Shown here: piece after piece, positions 22,570 through 36,117 of the stretch
How the letters are laid out: each line of letters begins with the position of its first letter
Numbering within the stretch: position 1 is the first letter of the stretch
Origin: Apoda limacodes
Lineage: Eukaryota; Arthropoda; Insecta; Lepidoptera; Limacodidae
Length of the DNA stretch: 64,000 nucleotides
Assembly (NCBI GenBank): GCA_946406115.1
Contig: OX291556.1
Location: 10,818,501-10,882,500 of the forward strand
Reading direction: 5' to 3'
The notes under the pieces: model-generated
What the model was told of the DNA's origin: nothing
Database searches by the model: none
The model's input: only the letters and a program-made list of their open reading frames with translations
Position numbers and translations under genes: made by a program

Positions 22570-24475
22570 CTAATTTTGTATTGCTTTAGAACAAAACAGG
22601 TATATTACAGATAGTATACTTGTTAGTTGATTACTAAAGTTTAGTATTGTTACTATACTATAATAAATAAAACTTCTTGCTAGCTCTTTTTGGCAGAAAT
22701 TAAAATTGTTTACATTGTGTAGACGAATTAAGTGTTCTCAGAAACCTACACAAATAAATTTGAAGATTAAATTTCCCAATTTGTCAAAATAATTTATTAT
22801 CTAATTACTCTTTAGTACTATCTACGTATATAGTTTATTATAATTAAATGTTATTATAAATAATTAAATTAAATATTATTTATATCATTAGTAACATTGT
22901 ATATCATAATTTAAAGTAAGTTTTAATATTAAATATCCTCGTGTAGGTACATAGAAACTTTATTGCGGCCGTCCCCCGGTCAGTGCTAGAATGTTTGACC
23001 TTTATATCAGTTATTTTCCGGGCAGGATATTTTTATACGGTTATTTTCAATATTGGATATTATCCACGAAGCATTAAAAAGCAGGTACAATTAAAAAAAA
23101 ATTACATGTGTTAAGGCGATAAACAAACTCAACAATTTTTTTTTATTTTATTTATCTATTTTTATTTTATTAATCAATAAATAATCACGGTTAATGCTTT
23201 TTGTCACTTTTAGACTTTATTAATAATATAGCACAATTTCAGTATGTTCGAAATGATAAAAATAAGTCACGCAAATGTGGAACGATTCAAAAATGGATAT
23301 GTATTATAAATTGATGTTACCTTAGGGAAGGCACTGGTTCCCGACTTCCTAAGATACAGGAAGTTTCCTATATGGGAAGTATACTTGAGCCTGATAAATC
23401 CGTTTTGATATATCAGTGCTTACAATTTTAAATTTATTTATAATTAATCTATATACAATACTGTTTGTATAACCGTTTTCATTGAACGTATAACTGTTTT
23501 AACTGTATGTATTATTTGGTACACGAATCAGGAAAAGGGATGTTTTATTATATATCAATCAATTAGTGAATATTCCCATTGATTAGTCAAAAAGAAAGTA
23601 TTACAATTTCTCGCCCAGATGGTGTGAGCTTAAAAGCAAGGCCCGATGTTTTTTTTTAATGTCAGGGATTTTATCCTAAAACCTTAAAAAACCACTAGGA
23701 ATTCCTGGACTCAACAGATTTAGGTACTTATTAATTTAGAAATTGACCCAGATATATTTGAAAAGAATAGTTTTAACTAGTGTCATTTTCTTAAACTTTA
23801 CACTGATTTAATACTACACAAAAGGAGGTAAATCTTTAGTGAAATACTAATATATTTTGCTTAATAGATATATAGGCGTATAAGGGTCAGCTCATTCCGA
23901 GACGCGACGCGCGTCTCAGGCTTCAGGCTCGGTCTGAGCCTTATGCGCAATATTATTTACATACTGCAGAGATTTACAAAGTTATTTAGGTATCCTCCTG
24001 GATGAAAAATAAAACCTAGTATTCGATTTGTCGCATTATGGTAAATGTTTTGAGGTACAAAGACCGGGAAAGTGGTTAACAGGACTAAGTCGATTCAAGG
24101 ACGACCTTTGACTGTTCCGGGTTCGTAATTCGCAATTATATTCTTATGTTTTTTTTTTTGTTTCCAATTGAAAGTCATGGTAAAATTCTTATAAAATAGA
24201 TGTTCCTTTAACAGTTACCCTTAGCAATCATGAAAATTGCATGGTCTTTCACTGGTGCCAAGCTATCGTTCTTGCCAACATCGAAAAATCTCCATCGCTC
24301 ACCCGAATCTCTAATATCTCTAGTTTAGCCATAAAAATGTAGGGTATAATATACTAACGGACTTGCTTTACGCATTCCAAATATTAGTATATTTCTATCA
24401 CTTATCTCTTAAGTCTATATAGTAGGTAGTAGCTTGTGATCCAACAAAATTCGTCTATTAGAAACGATATTCGAA
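22570..24475. other. Intron, no gene recognised
   Basis: AT-rich, with a short GC palindrome gagacgcgacgcgcgtctc at about 23900-23918. No coding signature. Confidence 0.45.
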
Positions 24476-24700
24476 TTTGAGCAGCGTTGGGCGCCGTCAG
24501 TCATTGGATGGGTGGTTTTTTAGCTTCTCTATGGTTCGGTGTGATTAAGTGAAGTCAGAGTCAAAAGTGTACGGCTTGAAATTTCTGACAGTAAAGTAGT
24601 CACAAGCTTAGTAATGTCTACCAAGTGGGCAAGCGCGAAGGACTAAGCCTTGAGCCTCCTGTGCCTTATGGTGGGATTAAAATGACGGCCGAGGCAATAA
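24476..24700 (+). mobile_element. 5S-rRNA-derived SINE, diverged
   Basis: gagcagcgttgggcgccgtc followed by agtcattggatgggtgg resembles the 3' part of 5S rRNA, including its internal promoter (C box), which is the head of SINE3-like elements. The same head occurs at 37785-37830 and, reversed, at 58880-58930. The tail is not defined. Confidence 0.5.
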
Positions 24701-25299
24701 AGAATATACCAAGTAATAAAGGTCAGTGATCTCTAAACATAGTTCCTTTTTTAAATTATACTGATATTTTTTTAAAAATTGCCAGTATTAAGCGGTTAAG
24801 TAAATAGACGTCGACTCCACACTCACATATCTCTTGTCCCAGAGCGGTCGGTGTCCAGTCAGTTCGAAAATACCCCTCCATGTCGACCATTTTACACTCC
24901 GTTGCGTTCAAATCCCAGCGATTGCGATTGAGTTATGTTACGCTTGAACTTTGGACAGAGAATAGAAATTTTTAGAAATAGCTGAGAAAATTATGTTATT
25001 ACTTTATCAAATTTTATATTTTTAGTTCTTTCATAAAAAAAATGAATACTATTTAGAAATAAATTGAAGATGTATTTGGATTTTTTTTTCTTTTTGATTA
25101 TTTTATCCTATTAATAAAAGTTGATAACTTAATATATATTATTGAACTTTTCACAAAAGCTTAAGTTTGATTGTCTGAACTTGGATACGAGTCGTAGTAG
25201 TTTGTAGATCTACTTTCTATATGTGTGTCTATTATATATTTTATTTGAGGTTTAATAAACCACATGTTCTGGCATTTTATTGTAGAAAACTATGTATTG
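24701..25299. other. Intron, no gene recognised
   Basis: AT-rich sequence with no supported feature. Confidence 0.45.
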
Positions 25300-25605
25300 C
25301 GAAAGAGCTATCTATGTACCTTCTGAAGACGACATTTCGGAACTACTAATTTATCTTTGTTCCTTGTATTAACACTGTGTAGGTCACTATTTTTAGCAAC
25401 TAAGTGACCATTTTTGCGCACATACATTATACAAGCGAATTTATATTGGTTAGGAACAGTTAAAATATCAATTTCCCTGAATAGTTCCCTAAGAAAAATT
25501 CGAGGTCGTAATTTATAGATTGACCGTACTGCTCTCTTTTGCAAAATAAAGACTGTATCAATATCCCTTACCCCATATCAGATAGAACATTTTGTTCAAG
25601 TTACA
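25300..25605 (-). pseudogene. LINE reverse transcriptase C-terminal fragment (Jockey/CR1-like)
   Basis: The minus strand encodes GVRDIDTVFILQKRAVRSIY, then KLRPRIFLRELFREIDILTV, PNQYKFACIMYVRKN and SDLHSVNTRNKDKLVVPKCR. This matches the conserved C-terminal region of lepidopteran Jockey/CR1-type reverse transcriptases (LQKKAVR, TVPS.Y..., YVRKN, NTR.KDKL). A TGA replaces the usual residue just upstream of YGVRD, and the rest of the element is missing. It is a truncated, inactive copy in the cpo intron. Confidence 0.85.
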
Positions 25606-26214
25606 CTGGTATTCTTTTTATATTTATTCATTGAGAACAAAGTAGCGTGACATGTCTTGGAGCTTATCACAATTTTACGCTGCCACGATCACGAAAGCGA
25701 AACGAATAAGTGGATCTGTCCAAGTCCAAGGATAGCATTTACAGGTTGACTTTAATGTGTTTTTAGAAGGAAGTAAAGCAAGCAAAAGCTAGCTAAATAA
25801 AAGAGTTATTGATTTTATTTTTATAACATATTGATAAATGTAATTTCCTTATCAAATGTTAAAGCACATTAAGCAAATGCACTCGCGCCGGCTTTGTGTC
25901 TGTTTGGGCACTATGTAAGTTAACGCATGTACGAGACAGAGCGTTTTTTTAGTTAAATTAAACTTACTTACTAATTAATATTGTTAAGTAAAATCAACAG
26001 TAATTAGTTTAGATGTTCACAATAACAAAGTTAACAACCGGACTACTGCAACAATAGGGTAATATTGGGGTAAACTATTTGAGAGATCCAAAATGTTTGA
26101 AAGTTTTAATTAACGAAACAGTCATGTTGGTTATTTCGGTACTGCGAAATATTTTATAGATTTCTCTAAAATAAAAAGAAAATAATATAAATGTGTATTA
26201 TAAAACAAAAATAA

Positions 26215-26290
26215 ATATAAATGTATTTGTATCCTTTTCTAGTATCCATAACACAGGCTTTGCTTAGTTTGTTATTAGTTAACTTCACTA
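26215..26290 (+). mobile_element. partial tRNA-derived SINE tail
   Basis: ttctagtatccataacacag followed by gctttgcttagtttg matches the body of the SINE at 35385-35600. Confidence 0.55.
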
Positions 26291-29200
26291 ATACTTAGAA
26301 AGATGTTTGTAAACGTTAATTAGCCTTCATTGTAATGACAAGCAGTGTTTTATCTGCCCACTTTAATAAAACTTTTTGTAATCTTTAGTAAGCTTTATAT
26401 GTTGATATTATAAATAACCCTACTCATAAATTCGAGGAAAGTTTTATAGGATTTGTAAAATTCTGTAATCCGAAGTACAAATTATTATTTTCGAAAAGTA
26501 ATAAAACTATGTTCTAGTTATTAGTTTACGAGATTAATAAAATGTAGTATTAACGCATTTTAATAAACAGCTTTTTAATTCGAACAATATTTTTTTTATC
26601 CGTGAATAATGACTTATTTTAATGTATATTCTATACTCAAACATGTTTACGGTTCCTCATTCTATTCCTCAGAAGATGGTAACTTATTTTTATTAGTAAA
26701 CACACTGACATCATGATGTGGGTGACAGACTCTTTTCACCAACCACTTTAGTTAAGTTTAGACAGGTGGAGAGCCAATTGCCAATTTACTTCTGATGGAG
26801 AGTATCTGGACTAAAGCGGTTTCATATTTGTCCTGTCAATTACCTGCTTTTAAGTAACAATTGGTACAATGAAAGACCAGGGACTTAATTATATAACCCC
26901 ATTGCCAGTTATAGACGGTCTGTACGAAGTAAGCCAGGATTAGGCAGGGAAATGAAGATATAGATTAATATCCCAATTTATATTTTGTATGAAATCTATA
27001 AAGTGGTGATCTTTGCGTCTACAGGAAAGATTTACAAGAAATGGTCTTTGCATCTACAGGAGAGTTGCAAAATAAAAAGGACTGAAATGAACTTTAAATT
27101 AAATAAGACATTTTTGGTATTAATTTTAAGCAAATAGCAATTAATATTAAGCATAAATGTGGCTATTTACATGATGAAGAAAATGAACATAAAAGACGTA
27201 AAGTGATAAGAAAATTAATATTTTGAATATCAACTTGTAAAACTTTAATGAAAAATAACCTTAACAGGTTTATAACGGACAAACACAGTGCAAATGCATA
27301 TACATACTTTTTTTTCAATAACTTTTAAGACAGAGTTTTTCCATTTAATATTTTGGTAATACAATTTTCAGGTAAAAGAGTTTACCCGGGTGTGAAATTT
27401 TATTAAAAAAATAATAAGTTCATACATGTTGATGAAAGTGTAGTGAGTGTAAATCGATCGTGAGCATGCACCCGAAGCAATCGGAGCGGAAGCACCCGGG
27501 GTCTCGACTCTGGGAGGTTGCACACTGGGGATTTATCATACAGAGTGTATAGATACATAAACACTGCATGTAGGTATAACCTATGTGTCTATGAATGTTT
27601 GTAAATAAACTTCACAAGAGATATTGGATGAGTTTGCTTTATTTTCAGTTCCTCGGCTTGTTATACTATATGTCAATATTACTATATTGTTATATATGTT
27701 TTACTTTATATTGTTATTTATGAATCATTCCATTTTAAATTTTTCGGTTTAAAGACAGACAAACATGTCGCTTTAGTTGCCAAATTGGTCGTCATAAATA
27801 ACCCTTTTTCAACGGGATATAATGTAGCCAATGTCTATATTATCATAGTTCTAAGTATTGGTGAATTTGTAGGAAGCAGTTTATCTTATCTGCCACATTA
27901 TCTTGTACATAGTCATTTAGATATAGTCTTTTGTACATATCTTGTAAGTGAAAAACCATTTTATATTTGGACTCTAATACCTTAAAGTTTCTGCAAACCT
28001 GTATAGTTTCTGGTCATCCTTTTGTCATAAGCCAAAATAACACACGTTTGTTCATAAACTGCAAACAACACAACAATATTAGATACATTGTGTATTAAAA
28101 TTAAGGATGGTAAGTAGAAAATTACTCGTGTTGCTTTGCCTGCACGTAATGACACGTAATGACATAATTACTGGATTAAAAATAATTAAAAATAACTTAT
28201 TCCCGCAAAAGTTTTCCATTTGAAATTGCACGGCTGTTTAGCAAGGAAGTATTCCAAAGGTCGCAAATCAATTTGTAATCTAACAACCTTCTTTGTCGGT
28301 ATTTCAAACACAAAACTTTGACACACAGGCAGAAAACAAAGAGACCGTAAAGGCTTTCATGTTTCTGAGCACGCCACAAAGTAGAATGGAAATTAAATGT
28401 CAAGCATCGAATCGGCGATTTTAATGTTTTCCAGTAAATTGATGTTACTTCCAGTATTTTATGGATACTTTTAAACTTCTTTGTTATATTTTTAGTATTG
28501 AGACAGGTTATTAGAGAGTTCTGTTGTTCTGTTCTGTCGTGTGTTTGGTGTCTTTAAAGATTAGGTAAGTAACGAATAGAAAATACGTACTGGATTTAGA
28601 TCTGAGGTTCATATTCCTCACTAATTTATAAAAATAAATCTGAAAGTAAGTCTTTTGTGTATTGTGATTAATGATCCGTGTGCTAAAATTTAACAAGGTA
28701 ACGTTATAAATAGCACCTAAAAACTGTTATTTATTTTTTTCAGTTTGGGTTACTATAAGATAGTTAATGTAATTATTCTTTACGTAAAGTCTTTTTTATT
28801 TATAGCAGTAATTATCTCATTCGACTTCTTGAATAACAAATTTATGGTTTTTAAAAGAAAGCAAGTGGTAATTTCGCATCCCGCCTAAAATTTCTAGTCC
28901 TAAGGGCAAAGTTCGTGCGACTTGAGTCGGCGGCAGCGCTCAATTTAAATAATAGAAACCTATTTTATTAAAAAAAAAGGGGTGTGATGTGATTGATTAG
29001 CATTTTTACACTGAAAGCACGTAAACGTGATCCGATTCAAATGGCAAGATTCCGAAACGTCTAGGATATTTTGAAAATAGTATATGAAACCTAGCTTTGA
29101 TAAGCTTTGATTAAAAACAATCCAATAATATAGTTTACCTATTTTAATAAAGATCTAGTTATGTGTAGAATATCGAGTATTTTACTTTTACTTTTTATTT

Positions 29201-30215
29201 AAAAGAGTACGATGAAAAAGGTTTAACTCAACAAAGTAAATAATGCAAGATACAATGTTATACTTTTCTATAGCCGCAAAAATGCCATTGTTTCATTTCT
29301 ATTTTCTTTCTTGATTGAACAGTAGATTTTGCTGAATGGGAAAATGTTTGTTAACTTTCCTTTTGTCTGCTTTGATTTGCGGTAATTCATTTGGAGCCCT
29401 GAATTTGCGGTTGAAATTTAAAATTGTTTTCTGTTAAAGACGAAGTGCTCCATTTAGGGTTTCAAGCCGAATTACAAAACAAAATTGAACCTAAATAATT
29501 TTGCCCCTTACTCATAGGAAAAAAATATTCTTGCGAACCATCCCAAGTCAAATTTTTTCGAGACCGAGGTTTTGATATATATATGCCTTTAGGTACTAGA
29601 TTGGTAATTTTCTGGTTTGAAAGTTTTCTTTAGGTCTTGCATTAGTTTTATTTAATTCTATCAGCTCTGAGGGCTAAAAAGTTATATAAAAGAGAAAAGA
29701 GGCCTTCACAATAGTTTAAAATAACGTTACGATTGCTTACAACTCTGACTTATAAGGTTCTAGGAGCTTCAGGTTTTGAAAAGTTTCTGCTTTGGTTATA
29801 TTTTGGCAGTTTTCATCGTTAAGCAAGGCAAGTAGATCTAACTCACAACCTTAACAAGGTCTATTCAGAACCACATTTTGCTGAGACTTTAAAGTATAAT
29901 TGAAATCCTTCGTAGGGGTTTAAGGTTTAGGCCAGACTAGGCCCTTATTACTTAAACTATAACTAATTGGAAATTTCATATCCGTTTTGGCATACAACAA
30001 GTAAGGTGCAAGTCCAAAAGAGCATCCTAGCTGCTTTTTGTACTTTGTCACACCAATTTGCAACCTTGTGGGCTTAGCGTGGGCCTAATCAGAACTTGTT
30101 TTATCGATCAAAATATACAGGATGTCCTGGCGCAAGATGGTAAGTAGTGGTAATTTTAAACGAGAGTAAAAAACAATACTGAGAGAAACATTAAAGAGGT
30201 ATGTGCCTATGTTAA
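26291..30215. other. Long AT-rich intron stretch with one GC-rich patch
   Basis: No exon was recognised. A patch at about 27440-27540 is strikingly GC-rich (gcacccgaagcaatcggagc and following) and opens a 28-codon frame, MHPKQSERKHPGSRLWEVAH and onward, on the plus strand. It could be a non-coding exon or enhancer; see findings. Confidence 0.4.
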
Positions 30216-31527
30216 TGTCCGCATGGACTTAGGAGCCACTTTAGATTTTAAAGGGGAGGTCACTCACACCCTTATTAAGCTGCAAAACAGCTGTTTTGCA
30301 GCCCAAGTTCTGGATTTAGCAGCAAAATATATCACAAATTACATCAATGCAAAGGTGGCTCCTCAGTCTAAAAATCTGAATATCGTAAGCTAATAGATGA
30401 ATTTTTTTTCAAAATTGTGCATCCTTTAGCAGCAATTGTGCATAATATCTACTAAAATATTGGGTTTAGTAGTAGACTGCAACTCAAGAAAATACAATAC
30501 TTTTAGTATGGCTCCTCAATCAATATACCAGAAGTTGAATTTTCATGAATGTGATCGGTTAAAAAGCAAAACCAAAGACAGCTGACAGTTACTTTGTATT
30601 TGCAAACAAGTGATGCATAAATTCATTACAGTTAACATATTTTGCATTAGCATTTGTAGCTGAGGGGCTACATAAGCGGAATAAGTCGGGTGGTCCGAAG
30701 AGATCGAGGATCAAATTCCCATCTAAATAAAACACAGATTTTTCTGACTTTCCTGTTGTGTTTGATAGGTGGCAGTGCTGGCACTCAACAGCTAAGGCTC
30801 AAGTTGGCTGCTTTGTTTAAGTTAATGTTTTAAAACTAGGGAATATCCATCACTTTGAGTCATATTGTAAGTAAAATGAAAATTTTAATTGCAGGTATCC
30901 CCGAAATATGGCCACCCTTCACCGCAAATCCCTTTGAAACATCGAAAACTATCATTTCTTTAGAAATTGTAATATAAACTTTTTAGCAGACTTTTCTGCT
31001 AAATGTAAGTGTATCTGATTTTTGATTCTGTTTTTATCACGGGTAGGTACATTCATTTATTTATATGCAGATCGCCAGGATCGAGGAGCCAAAATAATGC
31101 CTTCATTTTTCGAATTCACTCTGTCTTACTATAATACTCCTATATTGTAAAATCTAACACAACACCTGCTAAATGACCAGTATGTCGATTATATTATTTG
31201 ACCTATCACGTTCATGGAAATTCATCCTCTGATATATATATTGAGGAGCCATACTAAAAGTATTGTAATTTCTTCAGTTTCAGCACTCCTAAACCCATTT
31301 TTTAGTAAATACACAATTACTGCTAAATGATACACAATTTTGAAAAACATTCATCCATCAGTTTACCAGATCCAGGTGGCTCCTCAATTCAGATGTTTAG
31401 ACTGAGGAGCCGCCTTTACATCTAAATCCAGGATTTTGGCTGTAAAATCAGCTATTTTGCTGCTAAATACCCTGATTTTAAAGGGCAGCCTTTAAAACCT
31501 TACGTGGCTCCTCAATCCATACGGACA
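30216..31527. mobile_element. 1.3-kb foldback element with about 340-bp inverted arms
   Basis: The left end tgtccgcatggacttaggag is mirrored by tgtccgtatggattgaggag from the right. The arms (30216-30560 and 31197-31527) pair over almost their full length, including aatacttttagtatggctcc. The motif ggctcctca recurs six or more times within the arms. The centre (about 30560-31197) holds a possible tRNA-like segment and no transposase. It is a non-autonomous long-TIR element of unknown class. Confidence 0.8.
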
Positions 31528-32884
31528 ACTATATTATGTTTCTCACTATAATGAGGTACGATTTTAAATATGGACATTGATGTTTTTTTCTCTTTTATTT
31601 TCTAATAGAGTTTGCGTTTGATCATCCTACCTTATGTTAATCGCCGATGGTATATAAACTCATCTGAAAGTAGCCTTTTATTCGTAATTACCTTTTTTAA
31701 TAAATATAATAATAACTACTTTTTTATCTTAAAATATGAAATAGTAACTCCGGTACAAAGTAAGCCACATTATTCTTATCTTGGTATTAATCCTTATCTA
31801 AATAAATCTCTTCGTATTCATGGCTATATCAATACTTGTAAATTACTTTTCAAATCGGACATACCATTCAAATCAGTAATAGCCTGTATGCACCATATTA
31901 CTTTCTTCACAATTGCTTAACTAATCTCACCGGTTTTGGAAAGCTCGCAAATGGGCTGCAGAAAGTGGTATGACTAAAAAATTTGGCTTATTGATAACTA
32001 ATAAGCCCTGAGCCAGAACCAATTTGACTTTATAATAACTAATCAGACTGGGCTTTTACCAAAGAGGCCTGAATTAACCCTTAAGTATACAAGTAATTCG
32101 TGGTTTAGCATATAAAAAGTCCTGTTGCGCATTTTCAAGTCCAAAAGGACCTAAGCTAGGCCTAGGCTTCTTTGTAATAAATTAGTTAAATCCCAAACTT
32201 TCAGGTTCTGACACAAAGTCAGCCATTTTTTGGTTAGTAACTGGATTTTCTTTTACAATAATAACAAATTCCCAATTGAAGTACGCCTTAAATTAATTTC
32301 TGGTGTTACACATTCAACTTGGAAAATAGCTCCATGCGATAAATTTTTTACGCATATAATTTACAAATAATATGAATGGTTTACAATACCTAAATCATTT
32401 TAAATAATATATTTCAGCGGGCACGTGAATTTTACAGACATATCTTGGCCTATTTCATCACTAAACTACCAGTCGCAATGTATCTGACACAGGCGACTGG
32501 TTTTATCGATCTCTCACTTATTGAGTATGAAGTATTAAATCGCCATCTTCATAAGTCATCTACCGTTTTCAACTCATTGTCAAGACACTATAAAACCGCA
32601 TACTAAAACAATAAACTACGTTTTGATAAAACCTAAAAATAACTACCAAGTCTAAGAGCACCTGATTTGTACTTTCGAAATCGTTTATGAACTTTTTCTA
32701 AGCATTGAATAATTTAGGTGGTCTGGTGTAAGACAACAAGATTATTTCAATGCTAAATCTGGGCTATTTTGCATGTTGATATTTCAAATATAGATTTAGT
32801 TTTGACTGTAACATTGCACGGGTTTTAATAACTTCCAGTTCTTCAGGAACTGAACACTTATGCAAACAAGTTTTGTTTTGTTCT
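31528..32884. other. Intron, no gene recognised
   Basis: A 102-codon frame at 31612-31920 (+) has AT-driven composition and no recognisable domain. Nothing else is supported. Confidence 0.4.
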
Positions 32885-32965
32885 ACTCTTCCTTTCTTCC
32901 GCGAACGCTGAGGCTGTGCAATGAGCTGCCAAGGTTTTCCCATAAGGACTTCAGTATGTAGTCCA
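32885..32965 (+). mobile_element. LINE-tail repeat, internal fragment
   Basis: ttcttccgcgaacgctgagg followed by tgcaatgagctgccaaggtttt matches the LWNELPAKVFS segment of the family at 2266. Confidence 0.6.
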
Positions 32966-33813
32966 GTCGATATCACTATATAGATAGTAGGCTGCGGTAA
33001 TATGTGGTATAAAAAAAATGAATTTAATAAATTATTAAATAAAAAAAACGACATTGACAGCTAAAACACAATTCGAGAAGAAATTAATAAAATGTGAAAA
33101 TTGAGACAAAAAGTGTTGAGAACTTAAGCTAAGAAAGAATCGAAGCGTTGAAACTTTACAAAAACGACTTTTCTTCAGGCGTCAATCTTGAAGGCAATAT
33201 TTCACAACTTTACTATCGGCTCATGGCCTTTGAGTATCGAAAGCATTGTTCCCTTCAAATAATCTTAAAAAAAATTGTGAGTATATGTTTATCGATTATT
33301 TTCTAGATTAATGCTGTGGTTACTGATGGTAATATTTTATATCTGAAAAATATTGTTTTTATATAAAGTAGAATAGGGGAAGGATTCCGGAAATGAAAGA
33401 TTTACTCTCTTAATTTTTGCAGCTAAGGTTTTTATTAGAAATAATTATGCTTAATATGTATAAATTTAGAGCATAATAAATATAATTAAATGTTAACTTA
33501 GCAATTACCTACCACAAAATATGCACAGCATATAAAATATGAGACGGATTCAATTAAAAATAAAGAAGTTAATAATTCTGGATTATTAACCGCACGTTAA
33601 TTTGTAGGATTTTTGGAATTTGTAGTGTTTGCGTACTCGAGACTGTTCTTAATAAAGTTCCTGAATACACGAAGAATCCTATGTATTTTTTAACATTTTG
33701 TTTTATCTCCAATTACTAATGAGTTTTACTTATGAAATACGTTTTAAAAATAAAATAAATACAACAACAATAATTTATTACAATTAATTACATAAATAGA
33801 AACGGGATTTCAA

Positions 33814-33990
33814 CAAAGCAATATGGCCGCCCACCTGCTAAAGTGAGATTGGGATCATAATGTTAATTTAATTAAAGGACTAATCTAAATAGCAGAGGAC
33901 CCAACACTCCTGCGACCATTAAGCGGCTATTTCGTTGCCGACGCGACGGTAAAGTAGGGAAAAGTTGAAGGTAATAAATATCTCTGTAAC
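33814..33990 (+). repeat. diverged direct repeat, copy 1
   Basis: The block from agcaatatggccgcccacct through aaggtaataaatat matches 38961-39120 with many substitutions, sharing ataatnttaatttaattaaa and actcctgcg/acttttgcg. The family is not recognised. Confidence 0.55.
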
Positions 33991-34654
33991 AAGTTAGACA
34001 GTTTTCTACAAAAATATGAGCGTTGAAATTATATTAGATTTTCCTACTAAAAGACATTACGTTTATAAATAGGCGTAGACTGGCCACGAGATTAACTTGG
34101 ATATTAAACTATTTAAAATTTTCTAAACTTCTAAAATAAGAGATAAGAGAAATAAGAACATCTGAATATCTTAGAAATTACCATAGAAGTTTAAACAGAA
34201 TATAAATCCAAGCTCATAACATTAAATTAAGTTGTAACCAAAATTTGCTATATGTTATAAAGCGTAAAACCCAAAGCACAGCACATACACAGTCACTTCT
34301 GTCACACAAACATATTCACACTAGGAACTTAAAAAATTAATGTTTCTGCAACTTATTTTGGGAGAAGACATGTACTTTTGAAAATCAAACTTCAACATAG
34401 CCACAGTATATCTATACCTATAAACTCATTTATATATAATACAACTACTAGGAACTTATGCAGTCCTAGTACATCAGTCTTACACACACACAAATTTTCA
34501 TAGAATTAAAAAATAAATTATTCATAGAATTAATTTTTCTTCTCTAAGACTCCCTGAAGGTTGGAGAATTAGAAGAAAACATATCATTTATAACATATCT
34601 ATGGCTGTATCATCAATGCAAATTAATATATTTTCATAGCCAAGATGCATAGAA
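33991..34654. other. Intron, no gene recognised
   Basis: AT-rich, nothing supported. Confidence 0.45.
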
Positions 34655-34735
34655 TAGATCAACCCTGAGCCAGGACCTGAACCTGCAACTATCCTTACCG
34701 TCCGTGTAAGTGATCTACTAATTGAGCTATCAATA
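34655..34735 (-). mobile_element. tRNA-like segment (SINE head)
   Basis: On the minus strand, tagctcaattagtagatcac (A-box like) and gcaggttcaggtcctggctc (B-box like) are spaced as in a tRNA gene. The folding arms are imperfect and there is no clear anticodon stem, so it is more likely a SINE head than a functional tRNA. Confidence 0.45.
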
Positions 34736-35384
34736 GTATTATATAGTATTGTATGACACTACTTGAAAGTCAAAGCATCAAGTATGAAAATAATTATTAT
34801 TAATACTATCTCTTTTTTTGTATTGAAGCTGCTTAAAGCTGCTAAATTTATCGAGCTAGCTAGCTATCTGCTAATATAGCCTGGCTAGTTTCGTGCTAAC
34901 CTACTCTCGAAACCAATTTCAATTACTGTAGAATTTTGCGAAAGATATATATGCATATTGGTACTGCCCATTAGCGTTGTATTCATTTGCTATTTAATAA
35001 AGTCATTTCCTCTTATATAAACAATTAAAACCTAGAAGATATCTAGAGACAAAGAACGTAGAAGTTATTAACTTGTAATAATAATAATAATCATAACTAA
35101 GATTTTTAGTCTACTCAAGGCCGAAAAAGTTTCAAGATAAAATGTTTTGCATTTTTAATAATGATGAAAGTTACTAACTTTTAGTTAATTTGACTAAAGG
35201 TATATACGTAAGAATTTACGTACGCAGCAAACTAAATCCATTGTCAGAGAGTTTTTTTGATTTCGATACGAGAAACACGCCGGCAATTTTCTATGGAAAT
35301 CTATTGCAGGCGTGCTAGGGTATAATATTTATTGTTTAACATTTAATAAAAATAAATCATAACATTTAATGTAATGTAATAGAA

Positions 35385-35600
35385 ACCCTCGGAGCCTAGT
35401 TGGTAATGTGGTCGGCTGCTGTGCAGAGGGTTTGGGTGTAATTCCCGCACTGGACAAAAACATTCATGTGATAAACATTTGTATGATATGTGTGTATTTA
35501 TGTATGAATTTATATTCGTTGTCTGGTATCCATAACACAAGCTTTGCTTACTTTTGGGCTAGACGGCGTTGTGTGTAGTGTCCAAAAACATTTATTAAAA
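35385..35600 (+). mobile_element. tRNA-derived lepidopteran SINE
   Basis: Head ggagcctagttggtaatgtg (A box) and gggtttgggtgtaattcccg (degenerate B box), body gtctggtatccataacacaa plus gctttgcttacttttgggct, and an A-rich tail after 35580. These are the landmarks of a common lepidopteran SINE. Confidence 0.75.
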
Positions 35601-35824
35601 AAAAAATTAAATAAAGGCATTCTAGTCTGGATACACTGTATAAGAAGCAGTGTTGCAGTTTTGGGATCACCAGCTGTTCGGCAGGACTAAAGAGGTTGGT
35701 AATAAAAGGTTGTCCTCCATATAATGCGGGTATGTATCCAGCCACTGTACAGTAAATGGGTTCTACCACCTGTACAATGGGCTGTGTTGTGAGAAATTAT
35801 TTGAAATAATGCCCACGGCTACTT

Positions 35825-36117
35825 TCTACCATCGCACCGCTCGTCATTGGCAGGGAATGCATTCTCACACTTTAGAACCTAAATGGTCGCGCACAATTCG
35901 CTTTTAAAGAAACTTTCTCCTGCGAACACTTGTTCTGTTTTAAGGTTTTCTCTAAGGACTTAGAGTATGGTGTTCTTCAAGACAGAAGTTATTAGATTTT
36001 TGAAAGGTTGGCAAAGCGCGAGTGAACTCCCGTGTGTTGCAAGCGTCCATAGGCTGCGGTGACCGCTTACCATCAGGCGGACAGTAAGATTGTTTGCCAC
36101 CTTAGTGGTATAAAAAA
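35825..36117 (+). mobile_element. LINE-tail repeat, near-complete 3' copy
   Basis: From accgctcgtcattggcaggg to ccaccttagtggtataaaaa. It parallels the copy at 2266 along its whole length, with the same 3' UTR motif taccatcaggcgga. Confidence 0.75.

Noticed and set aside
34655..34735. functional tRNA gene on the minus strand
   Set aside because: A- and B-box-like words are present, but the stems do not pair well and the anticodon arm is not identifiable; a SINE head is more likely.
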